Below, piece after piece: positions 8,211 to 14,101 of a stretch of 14,101 nt of DNA. This DNA comes from Phycisphaerae bacterium (GTDB lineage Bacteria > Planctomycetota > Phycisphaerae > Tepidisphaerales > Tepidisphaeraceae). The position numbers and the translations under genes were made by a program. Position 1 is the stretch's first letter; every line of letters begins with the position of its first letter. Under the pieces are notes generated by a model that saw nothing but the letters and a program-made list of their open reading frames with translations, had not been told where the DNA came from and did no database searches. Location of the stretch: assembly GCA_014380825.1 (NCBI GenBank), contig JACMJD010000625.1:1-14101 (forward strand). The letters are read 5' to 3'.

Positions 8211-8233
8211 GCAGCGCGTAGTTGCGCGGCTGC
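8211..8233 (-). promoter_or_regulatory. Leader hairpin of the 4218-8174 gene
   Basis: GCAGCGCG (8211-8218) pairs with CGCG-CTGC (8225-8233) with one bulged base and a 6-nt loop. It lies about 24 nt upstream of the Shine-Dalgarno site. It parallels the leader hairpin of the paralog at 4028-4044 in kind but not in sequence. Function unknown. Confidence 0.3.
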
Positions 8234-8444
8234 CCCCAATAGCGTCAGGTCTCAGCAAAACGGGCCAGGAATTTGGAAATTGGGATGACTGGCACGCGCG
8301 GCAGCCCTTATCGGACAGGTCCACGTTTGTGTTCGTTCAGCGGCGCATCTCTTCGGACGATACCAATGAAAGCATCTGAATAGGCATTTCCCCGATTCGT
8401 CTCGGGAGGACTGTGCCGTTCGTGTCAGTCGGACGGGGTTGAAA

Positions 8445-9737
8445 ATGACCACGACACTTCATGCGCCCACGCCTGTGCGGGCGCGCAGCGTCAACGAAAC
8501 GAAATCCAAGTTTTGCTGCCGGTTCTGCGCCGGCGAGCTCACGCACACGTTTGTCGATCTGGGCATGTCGCCGTTGTGCGAGAGTTACGTCAGCGCGGAT
8601 CAGCAGAACGAGATGGAGCGGTTCTATCCGCTGAAGGTGTTCGTCTGCGAGAAGTGCTTCCTCGTTCAGTTGCTCGAACACGTCACGCCGGATCACATCT
8701 TTTCGGATTACGCGTACTTCTCAAGCTACTCGGATTCGTGGCTGGCGCACGCGAAGAATTACACGCAGTTAATGGTCGATCGATTCGGCATCAACGAGAA
8801 GAGCAAAGTCGTCGAGATCGCCAGCAACGATGGATATCTGCTGCAATACTTCGTCGAGAAGAACGTGCCGGTGCTCGGCATCGAACCGGCGGCCAACATC
8901 GCGGAGTATGCGCGGAAGAAGAACGTTCCGACGATTAGCAAGTTCTTCGGCGTGAAGACCGCGACCGAAGTTCTGCGCGAACACGGTCCGGCCGATCTCT
9001 TGCTGGGCAACAACGTGCTGGCGCACGTGCCGGACATCAATGACTTCGTCAGCGGAATGAAAGTCCTGCTTGCGCCCACCGGCGTGATCACGATGGAATT
9101 CCCGCACCTCGTCCGCCTGATGGATGAGAACCAGTTCGACACGATCTACCATGAACACTTCTCGTACCTCTCGCTCGTCACCGTCGAGAAGATCTTCGCG
9201 CACCATGGCCTGACGATCTTCGACGTCGACGAGATCCCGACACACGGGGGCAGCCTGCGAATCTACGCGCGACACACTGATGATCGTTCGCGCCCGGTTG
9301 ACGGCCGCGTGACGCGCCTTCGCGCCGCCGAGATGACGTATGGGCTGATGAAGCTCGAAACGTATTCGAAGTTCGACGAACAAGTGAAGGAAACGAAGCG
9401 CAAGCTGCTCGAGTTCCTGATCGCGGCCAAGCGCAAGGGCAAGCGAGTTGTCGGCTATGGAGCGCCGGGCAAGGGCAACACGCTGCTGAACTACTGCGGC
9501 ATCCGCGATGACTTCCTCGATTACACTGTCGATCGCAGCCCGCACAAGCAAGGCAAATTTCTGCCCGGCACGCACATTCCGATCCAGCATCCGGATCGGA
9601 TCAGGGAAACGAAGCCTGATTACGTGCTGATCCTGCCGTGGAACCTGAAGGACGAGATCGCCAAGCAGCTCGCGTACATCCGCGAGTGGGGCGGGCAGCT
9701 CGTCGTGCCGATTCCCGAAGCGAAGGTGATCGCATGA
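8445..9737 (+). CDS. Zinc-binding SAM-dependent sugar C-methyltransferase
   Basis: Predicted 430-aa cytoplasmic enzyme of the NDP-hexose C-methyltransferase family (as TylCIII, NovU and TcaB9), which transfers a methyl group from SAM to a carbon of a keto-sugar nucleotide. The N-terminal zinc-binding domain has CxxC at 25-28 and CEKC at 68-71. The SAM domain shows VVEIASNDGYLL (122-133) and GIEPA (145-149). YHEHF (235-239) matches the catalytic Y-x-E-H region of TcaB9-like enzymes. A C-terminal Rossmann-like domain follows, with VVGYGAPGKGN. Length is normal for the family. The ATG at 8445 is taken; a TTG two codons earlier (8439) is possible. The stop overlaps the start of the cytidylyltransferase (ATGA), indicating a shared operon. 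The family assignment is firm; the exact sugar and carbon position are not known. Confidence 0.92.
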   Translation: MTTTLHAPTPVRARSVNETKSKFCCRFCAGELTHTFVDLGMSPLCESYVSADQQNEMERFYPLKVFVCEKCFLVQLLEHVTPDHIFSDYAYFSSYSDSWLAHAKNYTQLMVDRFGINEKSKVVEIASNDGYLLQYFVEKNVPVLGIEPAANIAEYARKKNVPTISKFFGVKTATEVLREHGPADLLLGNNVLAHVPDINDFVSGMKVLLAPTGVITMEFPHLVRLMDENQFDTIYHEHFSYLSLVTVEKIFAHHGLTIFDVDEIPTHGGSLRIYARHTDDRSRPVDGRVTRLRAAEMTYGLMKLETYSKFDEQVKETKRKLLEFLIAAKRKGKRVVGYGAPGKGNTLLNYCGIRDDFLDYTVDRSPHKQGKFLPGTHIPIQHPDRIRETKPDYVLILPWNLKDEIAKQLAYIREWGGQLVVPIPEAKVIA

Positions 9738-10549
9738 AAGTCGTCCTCTTCTGTGGCGGGCAGGGAATGCGGCTGCGCGAGTACGGCGATCACGTACCCA
9801 AGCCCATGGTGCCGGTCGGCCCGCGCCCGATTCTCTGGCATCTGATGAAGTACTACGCGCATTACGGGCATCACGATTTCGTGTTGTGCCTGGGTCACCA
9901 GGCGAATGTGATCAAAGAGTATTTCCTGAACTACAAGGAATCGGTCAGCAACGATTTCGTCCTGTCTGATGGTGGACGAAGCGTGCAATTGCTCAACAGC
10001 GACATCGACAAGTGGAACATCACGTTCTGCGACACAGGCATGAACGCCAACATCGGCCAGCGATTGATGGCCGTGCGCGAACACCTCGACGGCGAAGCGG
10101 TGTTCATGGCCAACTATGCCGACAATCTCACGGACCTGCCGCTGCCGACGTTGATGACGCATTTCCGGTTGCAGAACAAAATCGCCACGTTCCTCGCGGT
10201 TCGCCCCAGCCAGAGCTTTCACGTCGTGCAGATCAACGACGATCAGACCGTCTACGACCTCACGCCCACGAGCGAGACCGACATCTGGATCAACGGCGGA
10301 TACTTCATCTTCAAGCAGGAAATCTTCGATCACATGACCGAAGGTGAAGAACTGGTCCTCGCGCCGTTCCAGCGATTGATGCAGAAACGCCAACTCACCG
10401 CGTTTCAGCACAAGGGTTTCTGGGCGTGCATGGATACGTACAAGGAAAAGCAGATGCTGGACGAGCTGCACGCGCGCGGCAACGCGCCGTGGCACGTGTG
10501 GAACAAGCGCGCGATGCGCGCAAGAGAAATGGCGGGGGTCGTGCGATGA
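9734..10549 (+). CDS. Glucose-1-phosphate cytidylyltransferase-like nucleotidyltransferase
   Basis: Predicted 271-aa enzyme resembling RfbF, which makes CDP-glucose from CTP and glucose 1-phosphate. The nucleotide-binding start is GGQGMRL (8-14), where the usual Thr is Met. It is followed by PKPMV (22-26) with the expected Lys23, PILWHLMKYYAHYG (32-45), NYAD with the probable metal-binding Asp130, WINGGYFIF (185-193) and GFWACMDTYKEK (228-239). All of these line up with RfbF. The start is the ATG overlapping the methyltransferase stop, with GAAGGTGA at 9722-9729. The 3' end overlaps the deacetylase start in the same ATGA way. CTP specificity is inferred from the resemblance to RfbF; another sugar-1-phosphate or nucleotide is possible. 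Confidence 0.87.
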   Translation: MKVVLFCGGQGMRLREYGDHVPKPMVPVGPRPILWHLMKYYAHYGHHDFVLCLGHQANVIKEYFLNYKESVSNDFVLSDGGRSVQLLNSDIDKWNITFCDTGMNANIGQRLMAVREHLDGEAVFMANYADNLTDLPLPTLMTHFRLQNKIATFLAVRPSQSFHVVQINDDQTVYDLTPTSETDIWINGGYFIFKQEIFDHMTEGEELVLAPFQRLMQKRQLTAFQHKGFWACMDTYKEKQMLDELHARGNAPWHVWNKRAMRAREMAGVVR

Positions 10550-11190
10550 TCCGCGTCGATCTGCTCAACTCGGCCAAGAATGTCTTGTGCCTCGGTGCGC
10601 ACTCGGATGACATCGAAATCGGCTGCGGCGCGACGCTGCTGCGGATGATCGAGCAGAACCCGACGGTCAACATCTGCTGGGTTGTGTTCAGCGGCGACGA
10701 AGTGCGCCGCACCGAAGCGCAAGCAAGCGCGGCCGCTTACCTGAAACCGCTCAAGGGGTCGCACATCATCACGCAGAACTTCCGCGACGGACATTTCCCC
10801 GTCGCGTTTGCGGAGATCAAGCAAATCTTCGAGCAGGTCAAGAGAGAGTTCTCGCCGGACCTGATCTTCACGCATACGCGCGAGGATCGGCATCAGGATC
10901 ATCGCGTGATCCACGATCTAACATGCAACACCTGGCGCGATCACGCCGTGCTGGAATACGAGATTCCCAAGTTCGACGGCGACCTCGGCCACCCAAACGT
11001 CTTCGCAGCCATCGCGCACAGCGTGCTGCGTCGGAAAGTCGAACTGCTCAACGAGCACTTCAAATCACAGTTGGACAAGCAGTGGTTCACTGAAGAAGCG
11101 TTCGTCGCGCTGCCACGCATCCGCGGCATCGAATGCAATTCCCCCACCAAATACGCCGAAGCCTTCCACGCCCGCAAGATCTGCCTCTAG
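10546..11190 (+). CDS. PIG-L/LmbE-family N-deacetylase
   Basis: Predicted 214-aa zinc-dependent deacetylase of the PIG-L family, whose members remove acetyl groups from N-acetylglucosamine-like sugars or conjugates. AHSDDIE at 18-24 is the first metal motif (usually AHPDD; Pro is Ser here), and RHQDHR at 115-120 carries the HxDH motif. Asp21 is the probable catalytic base, with His19, Asp22 and His119 as likely zinc ligands. The length is typical. The start overlaps the cytidylyltransferase stop by ATGA. Its place in a sugar-nucleotide operon suggests it acts on an N-acetyl sugar or glycan precursor, but the substrate is inferred. Confidence 0.9.
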   Translation: MIRVDLLNSAKNVLCLGAHSDDIEIGCGATLLRMIEQNPTVNICWVVFSGDEVRRTEAQASAAAYLKPLKGSHIITQNFRDGHFPVAFAEIKQIFEQVKREFSPDLIFTHTREDRHQDHRVIHDLTCNTWRDHAVLEYEIPKFDGDLGHPNVFAAIAHSVLRRKVELLNEHFKSQLDKQWFTEEAFVALPRIRGIECNSPTKYAEAFHARKICL

Positions 11191-11207
11191 TGCATCCTTG
11201 AACGTCG

Positions 11208-11222
11208 CGCGTATGATACGCG
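11208..11222. promoter_or_regulatory. 15-nt operator-like palindrome
   Basis: CGCGTATGATACGCG is a perfect 7-bp inverted repeat around one central base. It lies 47 bp upstream of the oxidoreductase start and contains TATGAT, a good -10 box, at 11212-11217, but no matching -35 was found at normal spacing. It could be a regulator site for separate control of the oxidoreductase. Confidence 0.35.
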
Positions 11223-11225
11223 GCC

Positions 11226-11242
11226 CGCTGGATGGGCCAGCG
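11226..11242 (+). promoter_or_regulatory. Short hairpin in the leader of the oxidoreductase gene
   Basis: CGCTGG and CCAGCG pair perfectly around a 5-nt loop, directly after the palindrome at 11208-11222. It may weaken read-through from the upstream operon or structure the leader. There is no U-run, so it is not a standard terminator. Confidence 0.3.
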
Positions 11243-11254
11243 CACGACGAGTTC

Positions 11255-11261
11255 GAAAGGA
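11255..11261 (+). promoter_or_regulatory. Shine-Dalgarno site that fixes a GTG start
   Basis: GAAAGGA lies 8 nt before the GTG at 11270, which places the start about ten residues before the GFIGAGGIA nucleotide-binding motif, as usual for this family. The upstream in-frame TTG at 11198 would add 24 residues unlike the family. Confidence 0.7.
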
Positions 11262-11269
11262 ATCACCAC

Positions 11270-12322
11270 GTGGCAGATGTTAAGCCGTTCAAGGTTGGAT
11301 TTATCGGCGCCGGCGGAATCGCGCTGACGCACATGTATCATCTGAAGAAAGTTGAAGGCGTCGAGTTCGTTGCCGCTTCGGATATCTCGACGAAAGCGCT
11401 CGACAAGGCGAAGGCCGATTACGGTCTGACGAACGCGTACAGCGACTTCAAGGAGATGCTGAAGAAGCATCCGGAGATGGACGCGGTCAGCGTCTGCACG
11501 CCTAACGGGCTGCACGCCGAAAATTCGATCGCCGCGCTGGAGGCGGGCAAGCACGTGATGGTCGAAAAGCCCATGGCCATGAACGCCAGGCAGGCGCAGG
11601 CGATGGTGGATGCGTCGAAGAAGGCGAAGAAGAATTTGATCGTCGGATTTCAGCATCGCTTCGAGCCGAAGAGCAAAGTGATTCGCGATCAGATCGCCAG
11701 CGGCGCGTTCGGAAAAATCCTGTACGTTCGCGCGCAGGCACTGCGACGCCGCGGTATACCGAGCTGGGGCGTGTTCGGACGAAAAGACCTGCAAGGCGGC
11801 GGGCCAATGATCGACATCGGTGTGCACATCCTGGAGGCGGCGCATTCGATGATCGGCGCGCCGCGACCGGTAAGTGCGGTCGGTTCGACGTTCACCTACA
11901 TGGGCGACAAGAAACCCGAAGCAGCCGCGCCGTGGGGCGATTGGGACTGGAAAACTTACACCGTTGAAGATCTGGCCGTCGGGATGATTCGCTTCGACAC
12001 CGGCACGATGCTGACGATCGAATCGAGCTTCGCCGCGCATATCGAGAAGGACATCTGGAACGTCACGATCATGGGCGAAAAAGGCGGCGCAAGCTGGGAA
12101 GGGCCGGAGATCTTCCAGGACCAGAACGGCTACATGATGAACCTCAAGCCGTCATTCATCGGCAAGTGGGACCACTTCGAATACAAGATGAAGCACTTCG
12201 TCGAAGTGTGTCGCGATGGTCGCGCCAACGAATGCCCGGCGGAACACGGACTGATGGTGCAAAAGATGCTCGATGGTTTGTACGCGGCGGCGGAAAAGGG
12301 CGCGGAAGTTCGAATTGATTGA
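11270..12322 (+). CDS. Gfo/Idh/MocA-family NAD(P)-dependent oxidoreductase
   Basis: Predicted 350-aa dehydrogenase or reductase that acts on a sugar or cyclitol with NAD(P). The Rossmann motif GFIGAGGIA is at 10-18, and SDIS (37-40) ends the second strand. EKPMA at 99-103 carries the conserved catalytic Lys100. GGGPMIDIGVHILE at 177-190 holds the Asp182/His186 pair typical of the family. The C-terminal half, with WDWKTYTVEDLAVGMIRF, fits the substrate-binding sheet domain. The gene starts at GTG 11270. It is 79 bp downstream of the deacetylase gene, with an operator-like palindrome between, so it may be co-transcribed or separately controlled. A role in making the modified sugar of the same cluster is likely but not proven. 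Family members act on many substrates. Confidence 0.92.
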   Translation: MADVKPFKVGFIGAGGIALTHMYHLKKVEGVEFVAASDISTKALDKAKADYGLTNAYSDFKEMLKKHPEMDAVSVCTPNGLHAENSIAALEAGKHVMVEKPMAMNARQAQAMVDASKKAKKNLIVGFQHRFEPKSKVIRDQIASGAFGKILYVRAQALRRRGIPSWGVFGRKDLQGGGPMIDIGVHILEAAHSMIGAPRPVSAVGSTFTYMGDKKPEAAAPWGDWDWKTYTVEDLAVGMIRFDTGTMLTIESSFAAHIEKDIWNVTIMGEKGGASWEGPEIFQDQNGYMMNLKPSFIGKWDHFEYKMKHFVEVCRDGRANECPAEHGLMVQKMLDGLYAAAEKGAEVRID

Positions 12323-12326
12323 ATCT

Positions 12327-12396
12327 GTGGCATGGACGCCTCGCCCATGCGCTCGTCGCTCGAGCGACACGCGCATAGGCGAGGCGCCGATGCCAC
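12327..12396. terminator. 70-nt imperfect palindrome between convergent genes
   Basis: The arms at 12327-12352 and 12371-12396 pair over 26 positions with three mismatches. Inside them, 12355-12368 is a perfect 14-nt palindrome (GTCGCTCGAGCGAC). The element fills nearly all of the 79-bp gap between the stops of the oxidoreductase (12322) and the kinase (12402). It could end transcription from both sides. The left arm also holds its own small stem (CATGG/CCATG), so the element looks composite, like extragenic palindromes that occur in many copies. Confidence 0.65.
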
Positions 12397-12401
12397 CATG
12401 G

Positions 12402-13331
12402 CTACGTTTCCTCGACGGTGACGACCTTCGCCAGTGCCGTGATGTCTTCCTTATTGACGTGACCCGCGTGCGACGTCATCGCATTCGCGGCGGCGCAGAC
12501 GACGCCGAGCGCGCACGCGTCCGGCACGTTCATCTCGCGCCGGAGTCCGGCCGCAAGACCAGCCGCGAACGAATCGCCGCTGCCGATCGGGTTGATCACC
12601 TTTACCGCCGGCGTGGCGATCCGCCAGAATTCATTGCCGTCGCTGACGATCGTATCCCGCGCGCCGTCGGTGACGACGACCCATGCCGCGCCAAGCTCGA
12701 CCACCCGCTTCATCGCATCACGCAGCGACTCCTCTGATTCGATCAAGCGATCGAACGTCGCGCCCAGTTCCGTGCGATTCGGCTTCACGACCGTCGGCTT
12801 CTCCGCCAGCGCCAGTTTCAGCGGAATACCGCGCGCATCGACCACGGTCTTCACGCCGGCGTTTCGCGCGATCGACACGCACCCGGCGTAAAAGTCATTA
12901 CCCGCTCCCGGCGCCAGCGTTCCGGACATCACCAGCACCTTCGCCGCGCCGACCAGCTCGGTAAGTTTACCGAGCAGCTCGTCAAACGCCTCTTCGTGCG
13001 GCGCGGCCGCTTCTTCGATCAGCTCCGTCGCGGTATTGCCGGACTCATCGATCAACGTCAGGCACAACCGCGTCGGCGTGAACGTGGTGATAAAATCGTG
13101 TGCGATGCCGCAGCGCTGCATGTCCTGTCGCATGAACTTCCCACTGTCGCCTCCGACGATTCCCGCGGCCGCCACGCGCTCGCCCAGCGCGTGCAGGACG
13201 CGCGCGACGTTAATTGACTTGCCGGATGCGAACTGCCGGACCGACGTCGCCCGGTTCACCCGATCGATCGCCAGCTTCGCGAACGTCATCGTTCGCTGGA
13301 CGGTCGGAGTTGTGCCGAGGGTGATGATCAA
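12402..13331 (-). CDS. PfkB-family sugar (phosphate) kinase, 1-phosphofructokinase/tagatose-6-phosphate kinase-like
   Basis: Predicted 309-aa ribokinase-fold kinase that phosphorylates a sugar phosphate with ATP. The first signature reads ASGKSINVAR (35-44), close to the AGKGINVA of FruK. KPNRTEL at 183-189 and the anion-hole motif NPIGSGDSFAAG at 247-258, with catalytic base Asp253, are clear. The start is TTG at 13331: an in-frame TGA lies just upstream, and the N-terminus MIITLGTTPTVQRTM fits the family position of MIxTLTLNPAID. There the usual substrate-binding Asp is Gln12, so sugar specificity may differ. The gene begins 4 nt after the stop of the membrane protein gene, so the two are probably co-transcribed. 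It could be FruK-like, LacC-like or a related planctomycete kinase. Confidence 0.88.
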   Translation of the reverse strand: MIITLGTTPTVQRTMTFAKLAIDRVNRATSVRQFASGKSINVARVLHALGERVAAAGIVGGDSGKFMRQDMQRCGIAHDFITTFTPTRLCLTLIDESGNTATELIEEAAAPHEEAFDELLGKLTELVGAAKVLVMSGTLAPGAGNDFYAGCVSIARNAGVKTVVDARGIPLKLALAEKPTVVKPNRTELGATFDRLIESEESLRDAMKRVVELGAAWVVVTDGARDTIVSDGNEFWRIATPAVKVINPIGSGDSFAAGLAAGLRREMNVPDACALGVVCAAANAMTSHAGHVNKEDITALAKVVTVEET

Positions 13332-13335
13332 TCGT

Positions 13336-14101
13336 TCAACTCACAAGTCGGTAGACGATCAGTGCCATCATCGCTGGAACGGCCACAAGCAGCACCACGG
13401 CCATGCCCGCGAACGCAATCATTCGCGCAAACGCGATCGTGAACGCGCCCAGGGCGGTGATGCTCACGCTTTCGAACAGCAGCCAGGCGAACAACGGAGC
13501 GCCGATTGAAATCGTCGCGAGCAACAGCGCAAGATGCTGAGCGATGGCGAGCGAACAGTTGACCGCGCTACCGTTGATCGGGGCGCGCAGTGTCACCATC
13601 AGCGCAGCCAGATGCAGCGGCACGAGTAACAGGGGCGCGGTGGTGTAATGGATCAGCGTCTGAACGCGCGGCAGCACCCGGGCGGAAACTTTGTCGCGGA
13701 AATAAAAGCCCGCGCTGTCCACCATCATATTCAGCCACACCGTGATGGCCACCGCGTCCATCGGCAGACTCCACCACGCGATCGTCGGACTGGTGGCTGT
13801 CGCCGTGATCATCCACACGATCATGCACAACGGCGGGATCGCGATCAACATCGCGATGCGCCGAAAACGTTTCGCGGCGGCGAGATCCAATCGATAGGGC
13901 CGGCGAACGTTTTTCGCCAGATCGTGCGATCGCGCAATCGCCATGAACGCTGTGCGGAAGAACGACAGCGGCGCGTTCTCGTCTTCTTCCCACGGGATCG
14001 GCTCTTCGCCAACGTTCCACCCAAAGCGCGAGCCGCATTCCGGACAACCGACGCCCGGCGGCAGCCCGCGCAGGTTATAACCGCAGCTCCCGCACGGCTG
14101 A
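13336..14101 (-). CDS. Zinc-ribbon multi-pass membrane protein, 5' end outside the window
   Basis: Partial gene; the reading frame is open to the window edge, so at least 254 residues are present and the true start lies beyond 14101. An internal ATG at 13944 would miss the conserved front part. The visible N-terminus holds a zinc ribbon: CGSCGYNLRGL, then CPECG about 11 residues later, a domain seen in many Phycisphaerae membrane proteins. An acidic linker (PWEEDENAP) and a basic stretch follow. About five hydrophobic segments come next, including IAMLIAIPPLCMIVW, LLLVPLHLAALMV and MAVVLLVAVPAMMALIV. No enzyme motif is seen. Function unknown. It is directly upstream of the kinase gene. Confidence 0.8.
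   Translation of the reverse strand, partial: QPCGSCGYNLRGLPPGVGCPECGSRFGWNVGEEPIPWEEDENAPLSFFRTAFMAIARSHDLAKNVRRPYRLDLAAAKRFRRIAMLIAIPPLCMIVWMITATATSPTIAWWSLPMDAVAITVWLNMMVDSAGFYFRDKVSARVLPRVQTLIHYTTAPLLLVPLHLAALMVTLRAPINGSAVNCSLAIAQHLALLLATISIGAPLFAWLLFESVSITALGAFTIAFARMIAFAGMAVVLLVAVPAMMALIVYRLVS

Larger units (their letters stand above)
8175..8444. promoter_or_regulatory. Divergent intergenic region between the surface-protein genes and the sugar operon
   Basis: These 270 bp must hold promoters for both directions, because the flanking genes diverge. I found no convincing -35/-10 pair. Features seen are a leader hairpin at 8211-8233 for the minus-strand gene, and a GGGAGGA at 8404-8410 followed by a very short GTG-started reading frame ending at 8442 on the plus strand. 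In the methyltransferase frame, the nearest upstream stop is at 8367-8369. Confidence 0.4.

Noticed and set aside
4191..8288. Long plus-strand open frames (4191-5303, 5418-6995, 7116-8288) opposite the second repeat protein
   Set aside because: They show the same Val/Asp/Arg-rich composition with no motifs. The minus strand carries the LEPR, metzincin-like and EF-hand features.
8289..8305. Possible sigma-54 promoter (CTGGCACG followed by GCAGC)
   Set aside because: The -24 half is good, but the -12 GC is one base off the required spacing and the TTGC element is missing.
8175..8324. Extended start of the second giant protein at 8324
   Set aside because: The added 50 residues look like translated leader DNA, and a strong ribosome site lies directly before the internal ATG at 8174.
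11198..11217. TTGAAC and TATGAT as a -35/-10 pair
   Set aside because: The spacer is only 8 bp, far too short for a sigma-70 promoter. Only the -10-like box was kept as part of the palindrome note.
11198..11269. TTG start at 11198 for the oxidoreductase
   Set aside because: It lacks a ribosome site, and the added residues cross the palindrome and hairpin. The GTG at 11270 has GAAAGGA at good spacing.
8769..12040. Minus-strand open frames opposite the sugar operon (8769-9590, 9620-10495, 11087-12040)
   Set aside because: They are antisense to genes with clear catalytic motifs and have no recognisable domains of their own.

Overview
The window most likely comes from a GC-rich planctomycete of the class Phycisphaerae, probably near Tepidisphaerales. 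I infer this from three protein signatures: two giant repeat proteins with an N-terminal LEPR-XLL-type motif, their C-terminal dockerin-like EF-hand pairs (GDxDxNGxxDFDDYS), and a membrane protein that opens with a CxxCGYxLRGL...CPECG zinc ribbon. No rRNA, tRNA, CRISPR array or insertion sequence was seen.

Left half (1-8174, minus strand): two tandem paralogous genes for secreted or surface-type proteins of 1231 and 1318 aa. Each has an Arg-rich N-terminus with a LEPR-like motif, a metzincin-like domain, a long array of about 100-aa Gly/Asn/Asp-rich beta modules, a shared C-terminal segment and two EF-hand loops. The downstream copy (317-4012) keeps an HExxHxxGxxD zinc site. In the upstream copy (4218-8174) the same site reads AELAHCLGLIS, so it looks catalytically dead. 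Each gene is followed 32-34 nt after its stop by a hairpin with the same 12-nt arms but a different loop.

Middle (8175-12322, plus strand): a divergent 270-bp spacer leads into a sugar-nucleotide operon. It encodes a zinc-binding C-methyltransferase, a glucose-1-phosphate cytidylyltransferase-like enzyme and a PIG-L/LmbE-family deacetylase, joined by ATGA overlaps. After 79 bp containing two inverted repeats comes a Gfo/Idh/MocA-family oxidoreductase. Together they suggest synthesis of a CDP-linked, C-branched and possibly deacetylated sugar for a surface glycan. The usual 4,6-dehydratase is not in the window.

Right end (12323-14101): a 70-nt imperfect palindrome fills almost all of the gap between the convergent oxidoreductase and PfkB-type sugar kinase genes. 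The kinase starts at TTG, 4 nt after a zinc-ribbon membrane protein gene that runs off the window edge.

The most unusual features are the intact and degenerate metalloprotease-like paralogs with conserved ends and diverged centres, and the palindromic element shared by their 3' flanks. No wholly new system can be demonstrated from the sequence alone.
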